A stretch of 64,000 bases of DNA from the NCBI GenBank assembly GCA_017512285.1, contig JAFWGU010000006.1, positions 1 to 64,000 of the forward strand. Reading direction: 5' to 3'. Shown one piece after another: positions 17,366 through 26,234 of the stretch. This stretch comes from Erysipelotrichaceae bacterium (GTDB lineage: Bacteria; Bacillota_I; Bacilli_A; Erysipelotrichales; Erysipelotrichaceae). The first letter of the stretch is position 1. Every line of letters starts with the position of its first letter. The translations under genes and the position numbers were made by a program. The notes under the pieces were generated by a model. That model was not told where the DNA came from and made no database searches. It saw nothing but the letters and a program-made list of their open reading frames with translations.

Positions 17366-19333
17366 TTATTCTCTTTCCAATATGACCATGCTGACAGGTT
17401 TCAGCCCGTCACCGAATACCATGTGGTATCCGCTACAGTCATATTCTACTTCTTCTTCCGTCGGATTGAAGATGATCTTCAGATCTCTTCCTGCGCAGTT
17501 CTTTAGATTATAGACCAGGCAGTCCTGATACTCTTCAAATGACACTTCTTTCCTTATCTGCTCAGCCTTCTTGGAAAGCTGATACTCCTTTCTGATCCTG
17601 ATCAGTTCCCTGGTAAAGTCAATGACCTCACGGTAGGTAACCTTGTCCTCAGGTCTCAGCTTGTTTATCTCATCAGGCAGATTGTAACTGTTCTGATACC
17701 CCTGCTTGCTGCGGCAGTACTCCTGACCGCTGTGAACAAACGGTATGCCCTGGGACGTCAGTACGAATCCCAGTAACAGCTTCTGACGGCTGATAAGTTC
17801 TCCCTTCGGGCAGCACTTTCTCAGCTTGTCAAATGAAGTCATGTCATCATGACATTCAACATAGTTGACCGTACTGTCATTACTGCCGAACAGTAATCCC
17901 TGCATCACTTCCTCGGCAACGTATATCTTGCCGGCATCACCCGTGCCGTAGCCCAGGTTTCCTGCCTCAAAGGTACTTCCCTTGATGTTGTCGCGGAATA
18001 CGTCATTGAAGAAGGCAACGTTGTCTATCTTCTCATGATTTTCCTTGCAGCATCTGTCTTCTTCAGCCAGTGCCGTCTGCATGTTCCAGCCTTCGCCGTA
18101 GATCATCATGCTCTTATTGATCTTCTTCAGTTCTTTTACGGCCTGTCTGATCGTCTCGATGTCCAATAAGCCCATTAAGTCAAATCTGAAGCCATCAATG
18201 CAGAACTGATCTGCGTAATACTTCAGGGTATCGATGATGTATCTTCTTGTCATCGGCTGCGCACTGTCTATGTCGTTGCCGCAGTATGATCCGTCTGACA
18301 GTCTGCCGTTATCATAGTATCTGAAGAAGTAATACGGAACGCTCAGCTCAAAGCTGTGCTTTCTCATCAGATAGACGTGATTGAATACCACATCCAGGTT
18401 TACCCTCAGACCGTTTTCGTGGATCTTGTTGACCAGATTGCGGAAGTCCTTCAGTACCTGGATCCCGCTGAAGACGTTTGAGGAATAGCTGCCTTCCAGA
18501 CACTGATACTGAACCGGGTCATAGCCCCAGTTATAATACTTTTCCGGATGCAGTTCATTGACGCTTCCAAAATCGTTCACCGGCATCAGCTGAAGGTGCG
18601 TTATGCCCAGATCTCTGACATAATCCAGATTCTCACTCATGGCCTCAAAGGTTCCCGCCGGGGTAAAGTCCCTGACGCTGGTCTCATAGATTATGGCATC
18701 ACTGTATTTCTCCAGTAATGGCAGATCATGGCGGTCTGCCCGGTAGTCATCAACGTCGACTACTACGCTCTTCTCACTGTTGGCCGTTGAAGCCTTGCCA
18801 TAGGGGTCAGTGCAGTAATTCCACTGCCCGTTGACTCTGATCAGGTATCTGTACATCGCTCCGATTATCCTCGGTTCGATGGTGATCCTGAATACGCCCT
18901 TTTCCTCACGGTGCATGTCCAGAGTCTTGGTTGAGCCGTGATGCTCCACTTCCAGCTTTACCTGACTGGCTGTAGGAGCCCATATTGCGAATTTTGTATA
19001 TTTATCCGGCACACTGCTTCCCAAATCGCTGCCGTCATAGAAAAACTCTCTGTTGAACCGTTCCGTCTTGACGATGAAACGGTACTGCAGCACTGTTCTG
19101 TATCCGTTAACAGCCATTACCTGATATTCCCTGCCGATCTCGATGTCCCTGTCGAGACTGGTTTCATAGACGGTATGCCGGCCCGACTTGTGACTGCCGG
19201 TAATTTCCAGGGGATAGATCAGATCGTTGTCAAGCAGATAAAACTCACGGCTGTAGCCATGACAAAACGAATTATCAATGTCGACAACTATTCTGTCATA
19301 GTCATCCAGATAAGCTTCTACAAAATCGTTCAT
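17366..19333 (-). CDS. pulA: type I pullulanase (glycogen debranching)
   Basis: A 655-residue GH13 enzyme that cuts alpha-1,6 branches in glycogen or pullulan limit dextrins. There is no signal peptide, so it acts in the cytosol. The order is an N-terminal beta domain, a CBM48-like domain (FAIWAPTASQVKLEV near 125), then the catalytic barrel: YNWGYDP (type I pullulanase signature), VFNHVY, DGFRFDLMG with the nucleophile Asp, and MIYGEGW with the acid Glu. The fourth region reads VECHDDMTS where family members usually have a SHDN-type sequence. The start is 4 bases after glgP. It frees linear chains for GlgP, so degradation and synthesis share a transcript. Confidence 0.92.
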   Translation of the reverse strand: MNDFVEAYLDDYDRIVVDIDNSFCHGYSREFYLLDNDLIYPLEITGSHKSGRHTVYETSLDRDIEIGREYQVMAVNGYRTVLQYRFIVKTERFNREFFYDGSDLGSSVPDKYTKFAIWAPTASQVKLEVEHHGSTKTLDMHREEKGVFRITIEPRIIGAMYRYLIRVNGQWNYCTDPYGKASTANSEKSVVVDVDDYRADRHDLPLLEKYSDAIIYETSVRDFTPAGTFEAMSENLDYVRDLGITHLQLMPVNDFGSVNELHPEKYYNWGYDPVQYQCLEGSYSSNVFSGIQVLKDFRNLVNKIHENGLRVNLDVVFNHVYLMRKHSFELSVPYYFFRYYDNGRLSDGSYCGNDIDSAQPMTRRYIIDTLKYYADQFCIDGFRFDLMGLLDIETIRQAVKELKKINKSMMIYGEGWNMQTALAEEDRCCKENHEKIDNVAFFNDVFRDNIKGSTFEAGNLGYGTGDAGKIYVAEEVMQGLLFGSNDSTVNYVECHDDMTSFDKLRKCCPKGELISRQKLLLGFVLTSQGIPFVHSGQEYCRSKQGYQNSYNLPDEINKLRPEDKVTYREVIDFTRELIRIRKEYQLSKKAEQIRKEVSFEEYQDCLVYNLKNCAGRDLKIIFNPTEEEVEYDCSGYHMVFGDGLKPVSMVILERE

Positions 19334-19337
19334 ATAA

Positions 19338-21737
19338 TCAGTTCTCTACTTTTGTTAAGTGCCAGATATCTCTGTTATATTCAGTAATGGTTCTGTCCGT
19401 GCTGAAGTAACCGCTGCTGGCGATGTTGAGCAGACACATCTTGTTCCATGTGTACTGATCCTTGTAAAGTTCTTCGATCTTCTTCTGAGCAGCTACATAG
19501 GCATCAAAGTCTGCGAAGTGGAAGTATTCATCGTTTCCGTACAGCAGTTCATCATAAATTACCTTGAACTCATCTCTGTTGTCATCCCATGTGCCGTCGA
19601 TCAGAGTATCCATGATCCTCTTGATGACAGGATTGGTATGGTAGATCATCATGGCATTGTAGCCGTTGAAGCGCAGATCTCTTAACTGCTCAACGGTATT
19701 GCCGAAGATGACGATGTTATCATCGCCGACTCTTTCCCTGATCTCGACGTTTGCGCCATCCAGGGTACCTAATGTAATGGCACCGTTCATCATCAGCTTC
19801 ATGTTGCTGGTGCCGCTGGCTTCCTTGCCGGCTGTTGAGATCTGTTCGCTGACATCAGCTGCGTTCAGCAGTATCTCGGCAATTGAAACACAGTAGTTAG
19901 GTATGAATACTACCTTCATGAACTTGTTTACTGCCGGATCGTTGTTGATCCTTTCGGCAATGGCGTTGATCAGCTGAATGACCTTCTTGGCATAGACATA
20001 TGCCGGAGCAGCCTTGGCGCTGAAGAAATATGTATGAGGTACCATCGTGAAATCAGGATGATCCTTGATGTACTGATACAGATAGATCAGGTTCATGCAG
20101 TTGAGCATCTGTCTCTTATAGGCGTGCAGTCTCTTGGCCTGTACGTCAAAGATTGAATTAGGATCGACGTCAATGTTCATCGTCTTCTTGATGTAGTCAG
20201 CCAGGATCTTCTTTCTGGCCAGCTTAACTTCGGCGAATCTTGCCTGAACATTGCGGTCAGTAGCTACTTCTGACAGCTTGGTAAGTTCAAACGGATTCTC
20301 AATGAAGTCGTCACCGATCGTATCAATGATCAGGTCACGCAGCTGAGGGTTGGAATAAGCCAGCCATCTTCTGTGAGTGACGCCATTGGTCTTGTTGTTG
20401 AACTTTTCCGGGAAGATCTGATAGAAGTCTCTCATTACGTCGTTCTTCAGGATCTCGGTATGGATCTTGGCAACACCGTTTACTGAGAAGCTGGCGGCAA
20501 CACCCATGTTGGCCATGTGTACCAGACCATCCTTGATGATTCCGACTCTTTCAGCCAGATTGTAGTCATTTGTCTTGGCCAGAACTTCGTTTCTGAATCT
20601 TCTGTCGATTTCCTTGACGAGAATGTGAATTCTCGGCAAAAGCTTCATGATCATGCTTTCAGGCCACTTTTCCAGAGCTTCCTGCATGATCGTATGGTTG
20701 GTGTAGGCAACAGTATGCGTAACGATGTACCAGGCCTTGTCCCAGTCATACTTGTATTCATCGAGCATGATCCTCATCAATTCGGCGATGATCATGATCG
20801 GGTGAGTGTCATTTAACTGAATGACTACCTTCTCGTGGAGATTGTCCAGGGTATGGTAGTTATCCATGTGGCTTCTGATCAGAGTCTGAGTACCTGCAGA
20901 CACGAAGAAATACTCCTGCTTGACTCTCAACTCACGGCCTTTTTCCGTGCTGTCGTCAGGATATACGTTCTGACAGATCTTGTTGACTTCGTTCAGATAT
21001 CTGATGAAGTCGCGGTTGACCGGACCGTCTTCACTGGCTTCAGGCTTCCACAGTCTCAACGTGTTTACGACTCTGTTGCCGTGGCCGACGATCGGCATGT
21101 CATATGGTACGGCTCTGATGGTTTCAGCGTTGATGTGTCTGACACTCATCTTGCCGTCGTTTTCCCACTTCATTTCTAGGTCACCGTAGAACTTGACGTC
21201 TACGGCATGCTTGGTCTTTCTTACTTCCCATGGGTTACCGTACTTCAGCCAGATGTCAGGAACCTCAACCTGCTTGTTGTTCTCGATCTTCTGCTTGAAG
21301 AGTCCGTATTCGTAACGGATCGTATTGCCGTGTCCCGGTAAGCCCAGTGTTGCCAGGGAATCCAGGAAACAGGCAGCCAGTCTGCCCAGACCGCCATTGC
21401 CTAATCCGGCATCTGTTTCAACTTCCTCAAGTTCATTGAGGTCAAGTCCAAGGTCTGCAAGACCGTCTCTGACGATCTCGTAAATGCCCATGTTCATAAG
21501 GTTGTTTGTAAGTAAGCGTCCGATCAGAAATTCCATTGAGAAGTAGAAAAGCTGCTTCTGTCCACGGCCTGAAACGGTTTCCTTGGTGCTCATCCAGTTC
21601 TCACTGGCCTGGTCACGGATCATTTCGCCGAGAGTAAGGAAAGTTTCTGAACTGTCTCCGTACTTGTATGAACGTCCATAGGTCTGAACGAATCTGTCCT
21701 GAAACTGACGCTTGAATTCTTCTTTGGTTGTAAACAT
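19338..21737 (-). CDS. glgP: glycogen phosphorylase
   Basis: A 799-residue GT35 enzyme that releases glucose-1-phosphate from glycogen chain ends using phosphate. The PLP-binding segment KEASGTSNMKLMMNGA is clear, with its lysine in the expected place, as are LGNGGLGRLAACFLDSLATL near the N-terminus, RLHAYKRQ and GTLDGANVEI. Length is normal for bacterial GlgP (about 800). The ATG lies 12 bases after glgB. Its product feeds the phosphoglucomutase encoded at 60058-61737. Confident. Confidence 0.96.
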   Translation of the reverse strand: MFTTKEEFKRQFQDRFVQTYGRSYKYGDSSETFLTLGEMIRDQASENWMSTKETVSGRGQKQLFYFSMEFLIGRLLTNNLMNMGIYEIVRDGLADLGLDLNELEEVETDAGLGNGGLGRLAACFLDSLATLGLPGHGNTIRYEYGLFKQKIENNKQVEVPDIWLKYGNPWEVRKTKHAVDVKFYGDLEMKWENDGKMSVRHINAETIRAVPYDMPIVGHGNRVVNTLRLWKPEASEDGPVNRDFIRYLNEVNKICQNVYPDDSTEKGRELRVKQEYFFVSAGTQTLIRSHMDNYHTLDNLHEKVVIQLNDTHPIMIIAELMRIMLDEYKYDWDKAWYIVTHTVAYTNHTIMQEALEKWPESMIMKLLPRIHILVKEIDRRFRNEVLAKTNDYNLAERVGIIKDGLVHMANMGVAASFSVNGVAKIHTEILKNDVMRDFYQIFPEKFNNKTNGVTHRRWLAYSNPQLRDLIIDTIGDDFIENPFELTKLSEVATDRNVQARFAEVKLARKKILADYIKKTMNIDVDPNSIFDVQAKRLHAYKRQMLNCMNLIYLYQYIKDHPDFTMVPHTYFFSAKAAPAYVYAKKVIQLINAIAERINNDPAVNKFMKVVFIPNYCVSIAEILLNAADVSEQISTAGKEASGTSNMKLMMNGAITLGTLDGANVEIRERVGDDNIVIFGNTVEQLRDLRFNGYNAMMIYHTNPVIKRIMDTLIDGTWDDNRDEFKVIYDELLYGNDEYFHFADFDAYVAAQKKIEELYKDQYTWNKMCLLNIASSGYFSTDRTITEYNRDIWHLTKVEN

Positions 21738-21749
21738 AAATATTCCCTT

Positions 21750-23570
21750 CTATTTCAGCTTGGCTCTGAGGATGACTCCCGCAAACGGAGCCAGTCTGAT
21801 CTTCATGGCATACTTCATGCCGTGCTTGCCAGGCTTGGTTGCCCTTACCTTGGTAAAGTTACACATGTTGCAGCCACTGTAAATGTCTCTTTCTGAGTTC
21901 ATGATTTCGGTGTAGAAGCCGTATGTCGGTACTCCGATCTCAAACTCCTCATATGATACAGGAGCCATGTTGAGTACGGTGACGTATACGTATTCGCCGC
22001 CGTATCTGACGTAACTGTATACTCTCTGTTCATTGTTGTCAGCGTCGATCCACTTGAACCCATCCCAGGTATAGTCATCCTTCCAGAAGGCAGGATCGCT
22101 GCTGTAGATGTTGTTCAGATCACGCATCATTCTCTTGAATGAATCATGTGCCGGATACTGCAGTAAGAACCAGTCAAGTTCCTTATGCTCGTCAAATTCC
22201 CTGAAGGAAGCTATTTCATTGCCCATGAAGTTGAGCTTCTTTCCCGGGTGGGTATACATGTATACCATGAGGTTACGGCACTGGGCGAATTTCTGCTCAT
22301 AGCTGCCCCACATCTTGTCAACGATCGTTCCCTTGGAGTGAACTACCTCATCATGTGAGAATGGCAGGATGAATTTCTCAGAGTAGAAATAAGCCATAGA
22401 GAAGTTTATCAAATTGTGATGGTATTTTCTATACTCAGGGTCCATTTTATAGTACCTGAGGGTATCGTTCATCCAACCCAGGTCCCACTTGTAGTCAAAA
22501 CCGAGTCCGCCGTATTCCACTTTTTCCGTTACGCGCGGATAGCTGGTAGAATCCTCAGCTATGATCATGGCAGTCGGATACTCCTGGTGCAGGTGGTAGT
22601 TGAAACGCTTGATGAAGCTGATGGCTCCGCTGTTTTCACCCTTGGTTGAATCCCCGTTATGATATATGAGATTGCTGACGGCGTCAACTCTTAAGCCATC
22701 CATATGGTACTTGTCGAGCCATAATCCGGCACTGCTCATCAAGAAACTTACGACTTCATTTCTGGCAAAGTCGAAGTAGTATGTATCCCACTGGCTTTCA
22801 CTGCGGGAAGGATCACTGCTCTCGTACAGGCAGGTTCCGTCAAACTTGACCAGACCGAAACCGTCCTTGACGAAGTGAGCCATTACGATGTCCATGATGA
22901 CGCCGATGCCGTTGCGGTGGCAGGCATCAATGAACATCATCAGCTGGTAACAGTTGCCGTATCTGGATGTAACACTGAAGTATCCGTACTGCTGATAGCC
23001 CCATGAACCGTCGAACGGATATTCGTTCAGCGGCATTAACTCAATGTGGGTATAGCCCATGTCCTTAACATACGGGATCAGTTCATCTATCATCTCATAA
23101 TAGGTGAACCATCTTCCGGCACCGTGATGCTTGAAGCCTCCCAGATGAACTTCATAGATGTTCATCGGTCTGTCAAGATTGAGGCTGCGGTTCTTCATCC
23201 ACTCATCATCAGTCCACTTGTATTCATCAAGGTCAACGACCTTGCAGACCCAGCCGGGTCTCATTTCATTATAGAAGGCATATGGGTCGCTCTTTTCAAC
23301 AAAGGTACCGTCCTGCTGCTCAATGACATACTTGTACTGAGCATATTCCTTGAGGCCCTTGACCGTGACCTCCCATATTTCCCTGTTGATCTTCGTTAAC
23401 AATGTTTCGTTTCTGTTCCAGTTATTGAAGTCGCCAATGAGTCTGACGCTTCTGGCGTTTGGCGCATATAATCTGAAAACGACTCCGTCTTCAGTAAAGT
23501 GTGCTCCGAAAACATTGTAGGCTTTGGTTGAATAACCGTCGTAATATGATTGTAATTCTTTCTTATCCAT
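21750..23570 (-). CDS. glgB: 1,4-alpha-glucan branching enzyme
   Basis: A 606-residue GH13 enzyme that moves chain segments to make alpha-1,6 branches. An N-terminal CBM48 domain (VFRLYAPNARSVRLIGDFNNW near 30-50) precedes the barrel: DIVMAHFVKD, DGLRVDAVSN with the nucleophile Asp, IIAEDSTSYP with the acid Glu, and FSHDEVVH. I chose the ATG at 23570, with GGAG 8-9 bases ahead; a GTG at 23585 would use that same site as coding sequence. It is the first gene of the glycogen operon, read from a good promoter at 23600-23629 and divergent from a GntR regulator. Confidence 0.95.
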   Translation of the reverse strand: MDKKELQSYYDGYSTKAYNVFGAHFTEDGVVFRLYAPNARSVRLIGDFNNWNRNETLLTKINREIWEVTVKGLKEYAQYKYVIEQQDGTFVEKSDPYAFYNEMRPGWVCKVVDLDEYKWTDDEWMKNRSLNLDRPMNIYEVHLGGFKHHGAGRWFTYYEMIDELIPYVKDMGYTHIELMPLNEYPFDGSWGYQQYGYFSVTSRYGNCYQLMMFIDACHRNGIGVIMDIVMAHFVKDGFGLVKFDGTCLYESSDPSRSESQWDTYYFDFARNEVVSFLMSSAGLWLDKYHMDGLRVDAVSNLIYHNGDSTKGENSGAISFIKRFNYHLHQEYPTAMIIAEDSTSYPRVTEKVEYGGLGFDYKWDLGWMNDTLRYYKMDPEYRKYHHNLINFSMAYFYSEKFILPFSHDEVVHSKGTIVDKMWGSYEQKFAQCRNLMVYMYTHPGKKLNFMGNEIASFREFDEHKELDWFLLQYPAHDSFKRMMRDLNNIYSSDPAFWKDDYTWDGFKWIDADNNEQRVYSYVRYGGEYVYVTVLNMAPVSYEEFEIGVPTYGFYTEIMNSERDIYSGCNMCNFTKVRATKPGKHGMKYAMKIRLAPFAGVILRAKLK

Positions 23571-23599
23571 ATCAATACACTCCACAATTCACCATTCTA

Positions 23600-23629
23600 A
23601 TTATACCTTAATTAGGTATTTCATGTGAA
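23600..23629 (-). promoter_or_regulatory. glycogen operon promoter
   Basis: On the minus strand TTCACA (23624-23629), 18 bases, then TATAAT (23600-23605), 30 bases ahead of the glgB ATG. The spacer contains an interrupted inverted repeat (TACCT, five bases, AGGTA at 23602-23616). Confidence 0.7.
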
Positions 23630-23635
23630 CACTAA

Positions 23636-23648
23636 TATGACAGTCATA
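23636..23648. promoter_or_regulatory. 13-base palindrome, candidate operator of the GntR regulator
   Basis: TATGACAGTCATA is a perfect odd palindrome placed 7 bases upstream of the glgB -35 hexamer, in the space shared with the divergent GntR/UTRA gene. Palindromes of this size are usual for dimeric GntR regulators. Its binding partner is inferred from position only. Confidence 0.4.
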
Positions 23649-23775
23649 ACAGATAAAATGGTTTATATATAATCTATATCATCATATATCGCAGTCGTGT
23701 CTCAGATAAATATGGTGAAAACGTCCTGCAAGTGATACAGATAAACAATTATATGATTACGGATATTTTAAGGTA

Positions 23776-23804
23776 TTTATATATGTATTTGTTTATGATA
23801 GAAT
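23776..23804 (+). promoter_or_regulatory. probable promoter of the GntR regulator gene
   Basis: TTTATA (23776-23781), 17 bases, then TAGAAT (23799-23804). A start of transcription near 23811 fits translation from the ATG at 23831. Confidence 0.45.
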
Positions 23805-23830
23805 GTTTCCAGATACGGGGGTATGCCGCT

Positions 23831-24583
23831 ATGAGACAGAATGCGAAATACAAACAGATTGAATCATACATACTGGGAAAGATAAATTCCGGCGAACTCA
23901 GTCCGGGCGATCAGATTGAAACGGAAAAACAGCTGTGTGAAAAGTTCGGTATCGGACACATTACCATCAACAAGGCTCTGAACAATCTAGCTACCAAAGG
24001 TTACATAACCAGAACCCCAGGCAAGGGCTCATTCGTCTCTCATCAGATGATGGTCAAGACGATCCGCCGTAACCCGATCAGTTTTACCAAGGACATGGCA
24101 TCATTGGGCATGGTTGCCGGCAGTAAACTCGTAGAGTACAAGATCCTTCATGCCTCGGCAGTTCCTGATATTCAGAAATACCTGGAGCTGGAAGACAATG
24201 ACCTCATCCATTATTTTGAGCGAATCCGTACCGCAGACGGCACGCCAATCGCCATCAGCTATACATACATTTCCGCCAAGATCATACCGGCAATTGACAT
24301 AAGCTATCTGGAGGGAGGCTCTTTCCAGGCTTATCTTGATTCAATCAACTTCCCGGAAAGAACTGGTGCCGTTTACATGATGAGCGCTCATCTGCCTACG
24401 GCTGAGCAGAAGCGCCTACTGGGAGTAGACAGCGTTGCCCTGTTAAGAAATTCACACATTACCTACATCGGGGACGAGATACCGTTTGAATACATCCAGA
24501 CCTATTATCTCTGCGACCGTTACGAATACATGTTCTCAACGGTCGAGAACAAGAGCGACATCTTCAAGGATGCCGTAAGATAA
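23831..24583 (+). CDS. GntR/HutC-family transcriptional regulator (UTRA domain)
   Basis: A 250-residue repressor. Residues 1-70 form the winged helix-turn-helix (YKQIESYILGKINSGELSPG, EKQLCEKFGIGHITINKAL, RTPGKGSFV), and residues 90-245 a UTRA effector domain (LEDNDLIHYFERIRTADGTP, PFEYIQTYYLC), which in this group commonly senses phosphorylated sugars such as GlcN-6-P or GlcNAc-6-P. The ATG at 23831 has GGGGGT ahead and gives the usual family length; the frame stays open upstream, but that part holds the promoter. It is divergent from the glycogen operon, with a 13-base palindrome between them, so I infer control of glgB and of itself. Effector not known. Confidence 0.85.
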   Translation: MRQNAKYKQIESYILGKINSGELSPGDQIETEKQLCEKFGIGHITINKALNNLATKGYITRTPGKGSFVSHQMMVKTIRRNPISFTKDMASLGMVAGSKLVEYKILHASAVPDIQKYLELEDNDLIHYFERIRTADGTPIAISYTYISAKIIPAIDISYLEGGSFQAYLDSINFPERTGAVYMMSAHLPTAEQKRLLGVDSVALLRNSHITYIGDEIPFEYIQTYYLCDRYEYMFSTVENKSDIFKDAVR

Positions 24584-24597
24584 GTAATGAAACGCAT

Positions 24598-24619
24598 ACC
24601 CGCAAGAGCGGGTTTTAAT
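24598..24619 (+). terminator. terminator of the GntR regulator gene
   Basis: A six-base stem ACCCGC/GCGGGT with an AAGA loop followed by TTTTAATTT, 14 bases after the stop of the regulator. Confidence 0.8.
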
Positions 24620-24631
24620 TTGGGAAAAGGT

Positions 24632-24660
24632 TTGCTTTTGGGATTAATAAATGATATAGT
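24632..24660 (+). promoter_or_regulatory. queT promoter
   Basis: TTGCTT (24632-24637), 17 bases, then TATAGT (24655-24660). A transcript beginning near 24667 would include the whole preQ1 aptamer. Confidence 0.65.
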
Positions 24661-24682
24661 AGGTAACGTTGCTGAAAAGCAC

Positions 24683-24725
24683 ACGTGAGTTCGAAACCAT
24701 CCTCACGTTAATAAAAACTAAGGAG
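24683..24725 (+). ncRNA. preQ1-I riboswitch controlling queT
   Basis: A 7-base stem (ACGTGAG at 24683-24689, CTCACGT at 24702-24708) closes a 12-base loop TTCGAAACCATC. It is followed by the A-rich tail TAATAAAAACTAAGGAG. Stem, pyrimidine-rich loop and A-rich tail with a 3' CTAAGG that pairs back into the loop are the plan of the class I preQ1 aptamer. The AAGGAG that would form the pseudoknot is also the ribosome site of queT, so I infer that preQ1 blocks translation. The downstream gene is a queuosine-precursor transporter, which fits. Confidence 0.85.
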
Positions 24726-24735
24726 AAGAATTAAA

Positions 24736-25224
24736 ATGAAAGACAAGAAACTGCTTTACATGGCACAGGGAGCCCTGATTGCGGCTCTGTATGTCGTGCT
24801 GACCATGATCTTTGCGTCGATCTCATTCAGCCAGGTTCAGGTCAGAATTGCCGAAGCGCTGACGATCTTGCCGGTATTCACACCGGCAGCCATTCCGGGT
24901 TTGTTCATCGGGTGTCTGCTGGGTAATTCCCTTGGCGGTGCCGTGATCGTTGACATCATCGCCGGCAGTATTGCCACCCTGATTGGTGCCATCGGAACCA
25001 GAATGCTCAGGAAGACACCTTATCTGGCTGTTCTTCCGCCAATCATCGCCAATGCACTGATCGTACCGTTCGTACTGCGTTATGCCTACCAGATTGAGTT
25101 ACCGATTCCGTTCATGATGTTGACGGTAGGTGCCGGGGAAGTAATATCAGCCGGCATACTCGGACTGATACTGTACTTCGCTCTGAAGAAGCACGCCAAG
25201 AAGTTATTTGGTACAGAGGATTAA
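24736..25224 (+). CDS. queT: queuosine precursor transporter QueT
   Basis: A 162-residue membrane protein of the QueT family (formerly DUF988), with five or six hydrophobic segments. Typical traits are MAQGALIAALYVVLTMIFA at the start, the QVRIAEALTILPVFTPAAIPG loop near 30-50 and GNSLGGAVIVDIIAGSIATL. It is the substrate-binding S component of an ECF-type importer for preQ1/preQ0-like bases used to make queuosine in tRNA. The shared energising module (EcfAA'T) is not encoded here. The ATG has AAGGAG ahead, which belongs to the riboswitch. Confidence 0.93.
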   Translation: MKDKKLLYMAQGALIAALYVVLTMIFASISFSQVQVRIAEALTILPVFTPAAIPGLFIGCLLGNSLGGAVIVDIIAGSIATLIGAIGTRMLRKTPYLAVLPPIIANALIVPFVLRYAYQIELPIPFMMLTVGAGEVISAGILGLILYFALKKHAKKLFGTED

Positions 25225-25252
25225 GAAAAGCAAACAGGACAATTGAACCAGT

Positions 25253-25310
25253 AAGAAAAAAGCAGACCCAGAATAAGCCATGAGGCTTGATCAATAGTCT
25301 GCTTTTTCTT
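25253..25310. terminator. bidirectional terminator between queT and the lipocalin-like gene
   Basis: A long stem (AAGAAAAAAGCAGAC at 25253 and GTCTGCTTTTTCTT ending at 25310) with an inner small hairpin (AAGCC/GGCTT). A- and T-rich flanks make it usable from both strands, ending queT and the convergent gene at 25328. Confidence 0.75.
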
Positions 25311-25327
25311 ATGATGTACGGTTTCTT

Positions 25328-26233
25328 TTACCATTTAGAGAAGAAATTGCTGTTGATTCCCTCGACCAGCAGGCTCTCACCCTTATCAGTTATGAAGTGA
25401 TAGACCCGTAACAGTTCCGTATCATAGGAATATGTGCTGTTTACCGACGGATACTCCTCGATGTACATTTTGGTGCCGTCGCCTATGGTCATGTAGGTAT
25501 CCGGGAATGACGGATCCTTTACATAAGGCATGTCGTATTCCACCTGACGATCGCTTATATATGAAGATATTACTACGTGAACAGTTGATTCACTGAATAC
25601 CAGATCAGATATATAAACATAATAACCCTCATCTTCATGATGCCGCTGGCCTTCCTGCCACCACTTGCCTATTAAGCGGTCACTGAACTCAGAATAGAAC
25701 AACCGAACTACATCCTCTGTATGAAGATTAAATTCCGCACGTTCAAATTCAGCATATCCCCCACGGTCACCATACTGCATCATCATGACTTTGCCATCAT
25801 TATTGGAAGTAGTAAAGTCCACAGCGCCGTAAGATATGGAACCATCAAATACTGAAAATGTGCCTTCCCCTTTTACTGAGAAGTTATTATCTTCCATTTT
25901 CTGCCATTTCAACAGGACAAACAATCCACCGTTTGACCAGTAAGCATTGCCGTCTTCAAAAAACTCATAGTACTGGCCGTCATGCTGCCACTTGCCCACG
26001 ATCTCGTATTCCTCGACCTTCGGTTCAATTATCACAGGTTCATCAGGTATTATCGGTTCAGATTCAGCGTGACCTGTAATGGTAATCGGGAATATCAAAA
26101 GCGTCACTGCCGCAAAGCTGATCAACAGTTGCAGCAGCTTCTTCTTGCCGCTTTCTCTTACAGGTTCTTCCCTGATGTTCCCGTTGAACTCATCAGGAAG
26201 TTCCCTGTATTCCTCCGATCTGTAGAATTCCAT
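25328..26233 (-). CDS. membrane-anchored protein with lipocalin-like repeats, function unknown
   Basis: A 301-residue protein. Residues 1-31 are charged and probably cytoplasmic, residues 33-51 form one membrane segment (LLQLLISFAAVTLLIFPIT), and the rest is likely outside the cell. The outer part has two beta-rich sections beginning with similar phrases, VGKWQHDGQYYEFFEDGNA and IGKWWQEGQRHHEDEGYYV, like the opening strand of lipocalin-type DUF domains that start with a GKW motif. No enzyme motif is seen. The ATG comes one base after the mscS stop with GGAG a few bases ahead, so the two are co-transcribed. A role at the envelope under osmotic change is only a guess from the neighbour. Confidence 0.55.
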   Translation of the reverse strand: MEFYRSEEYRELPDEFNGNIREEPVRESGKKKLLQLLISFAAVTLLIFPITITGHAESEPIIPDEPVIIEPKVEEYEIVGKWQHDGQYYEFFEDGNAYWSNGGLFVLLKWQKMEDNNFSVKGEGTFSVFDGSISYGAVDFTTSNNDGKVMMMQYGDRGGYAEFERAEFNLHTEDVVRLFYSEFSDRLIGKWWQEGQRHHEDEGYYVYISDLVFSESTVHVVISSYISDRQVEYDMPYVKDPSFPDTYMTIGDGTKMYIEEYPSVNSTYSYDTELLRVYHFITDKGESLLVEGINSNFFSKW

Positions 26234-26234
26234 C

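Noticed and set aside
23716-23732. Possible cre site TGAAAACGTCCTGCA upstream of the GntR gene
   Set aside because: Only the left half fits the CcpA consensus; the right half departs at several fixed positions.
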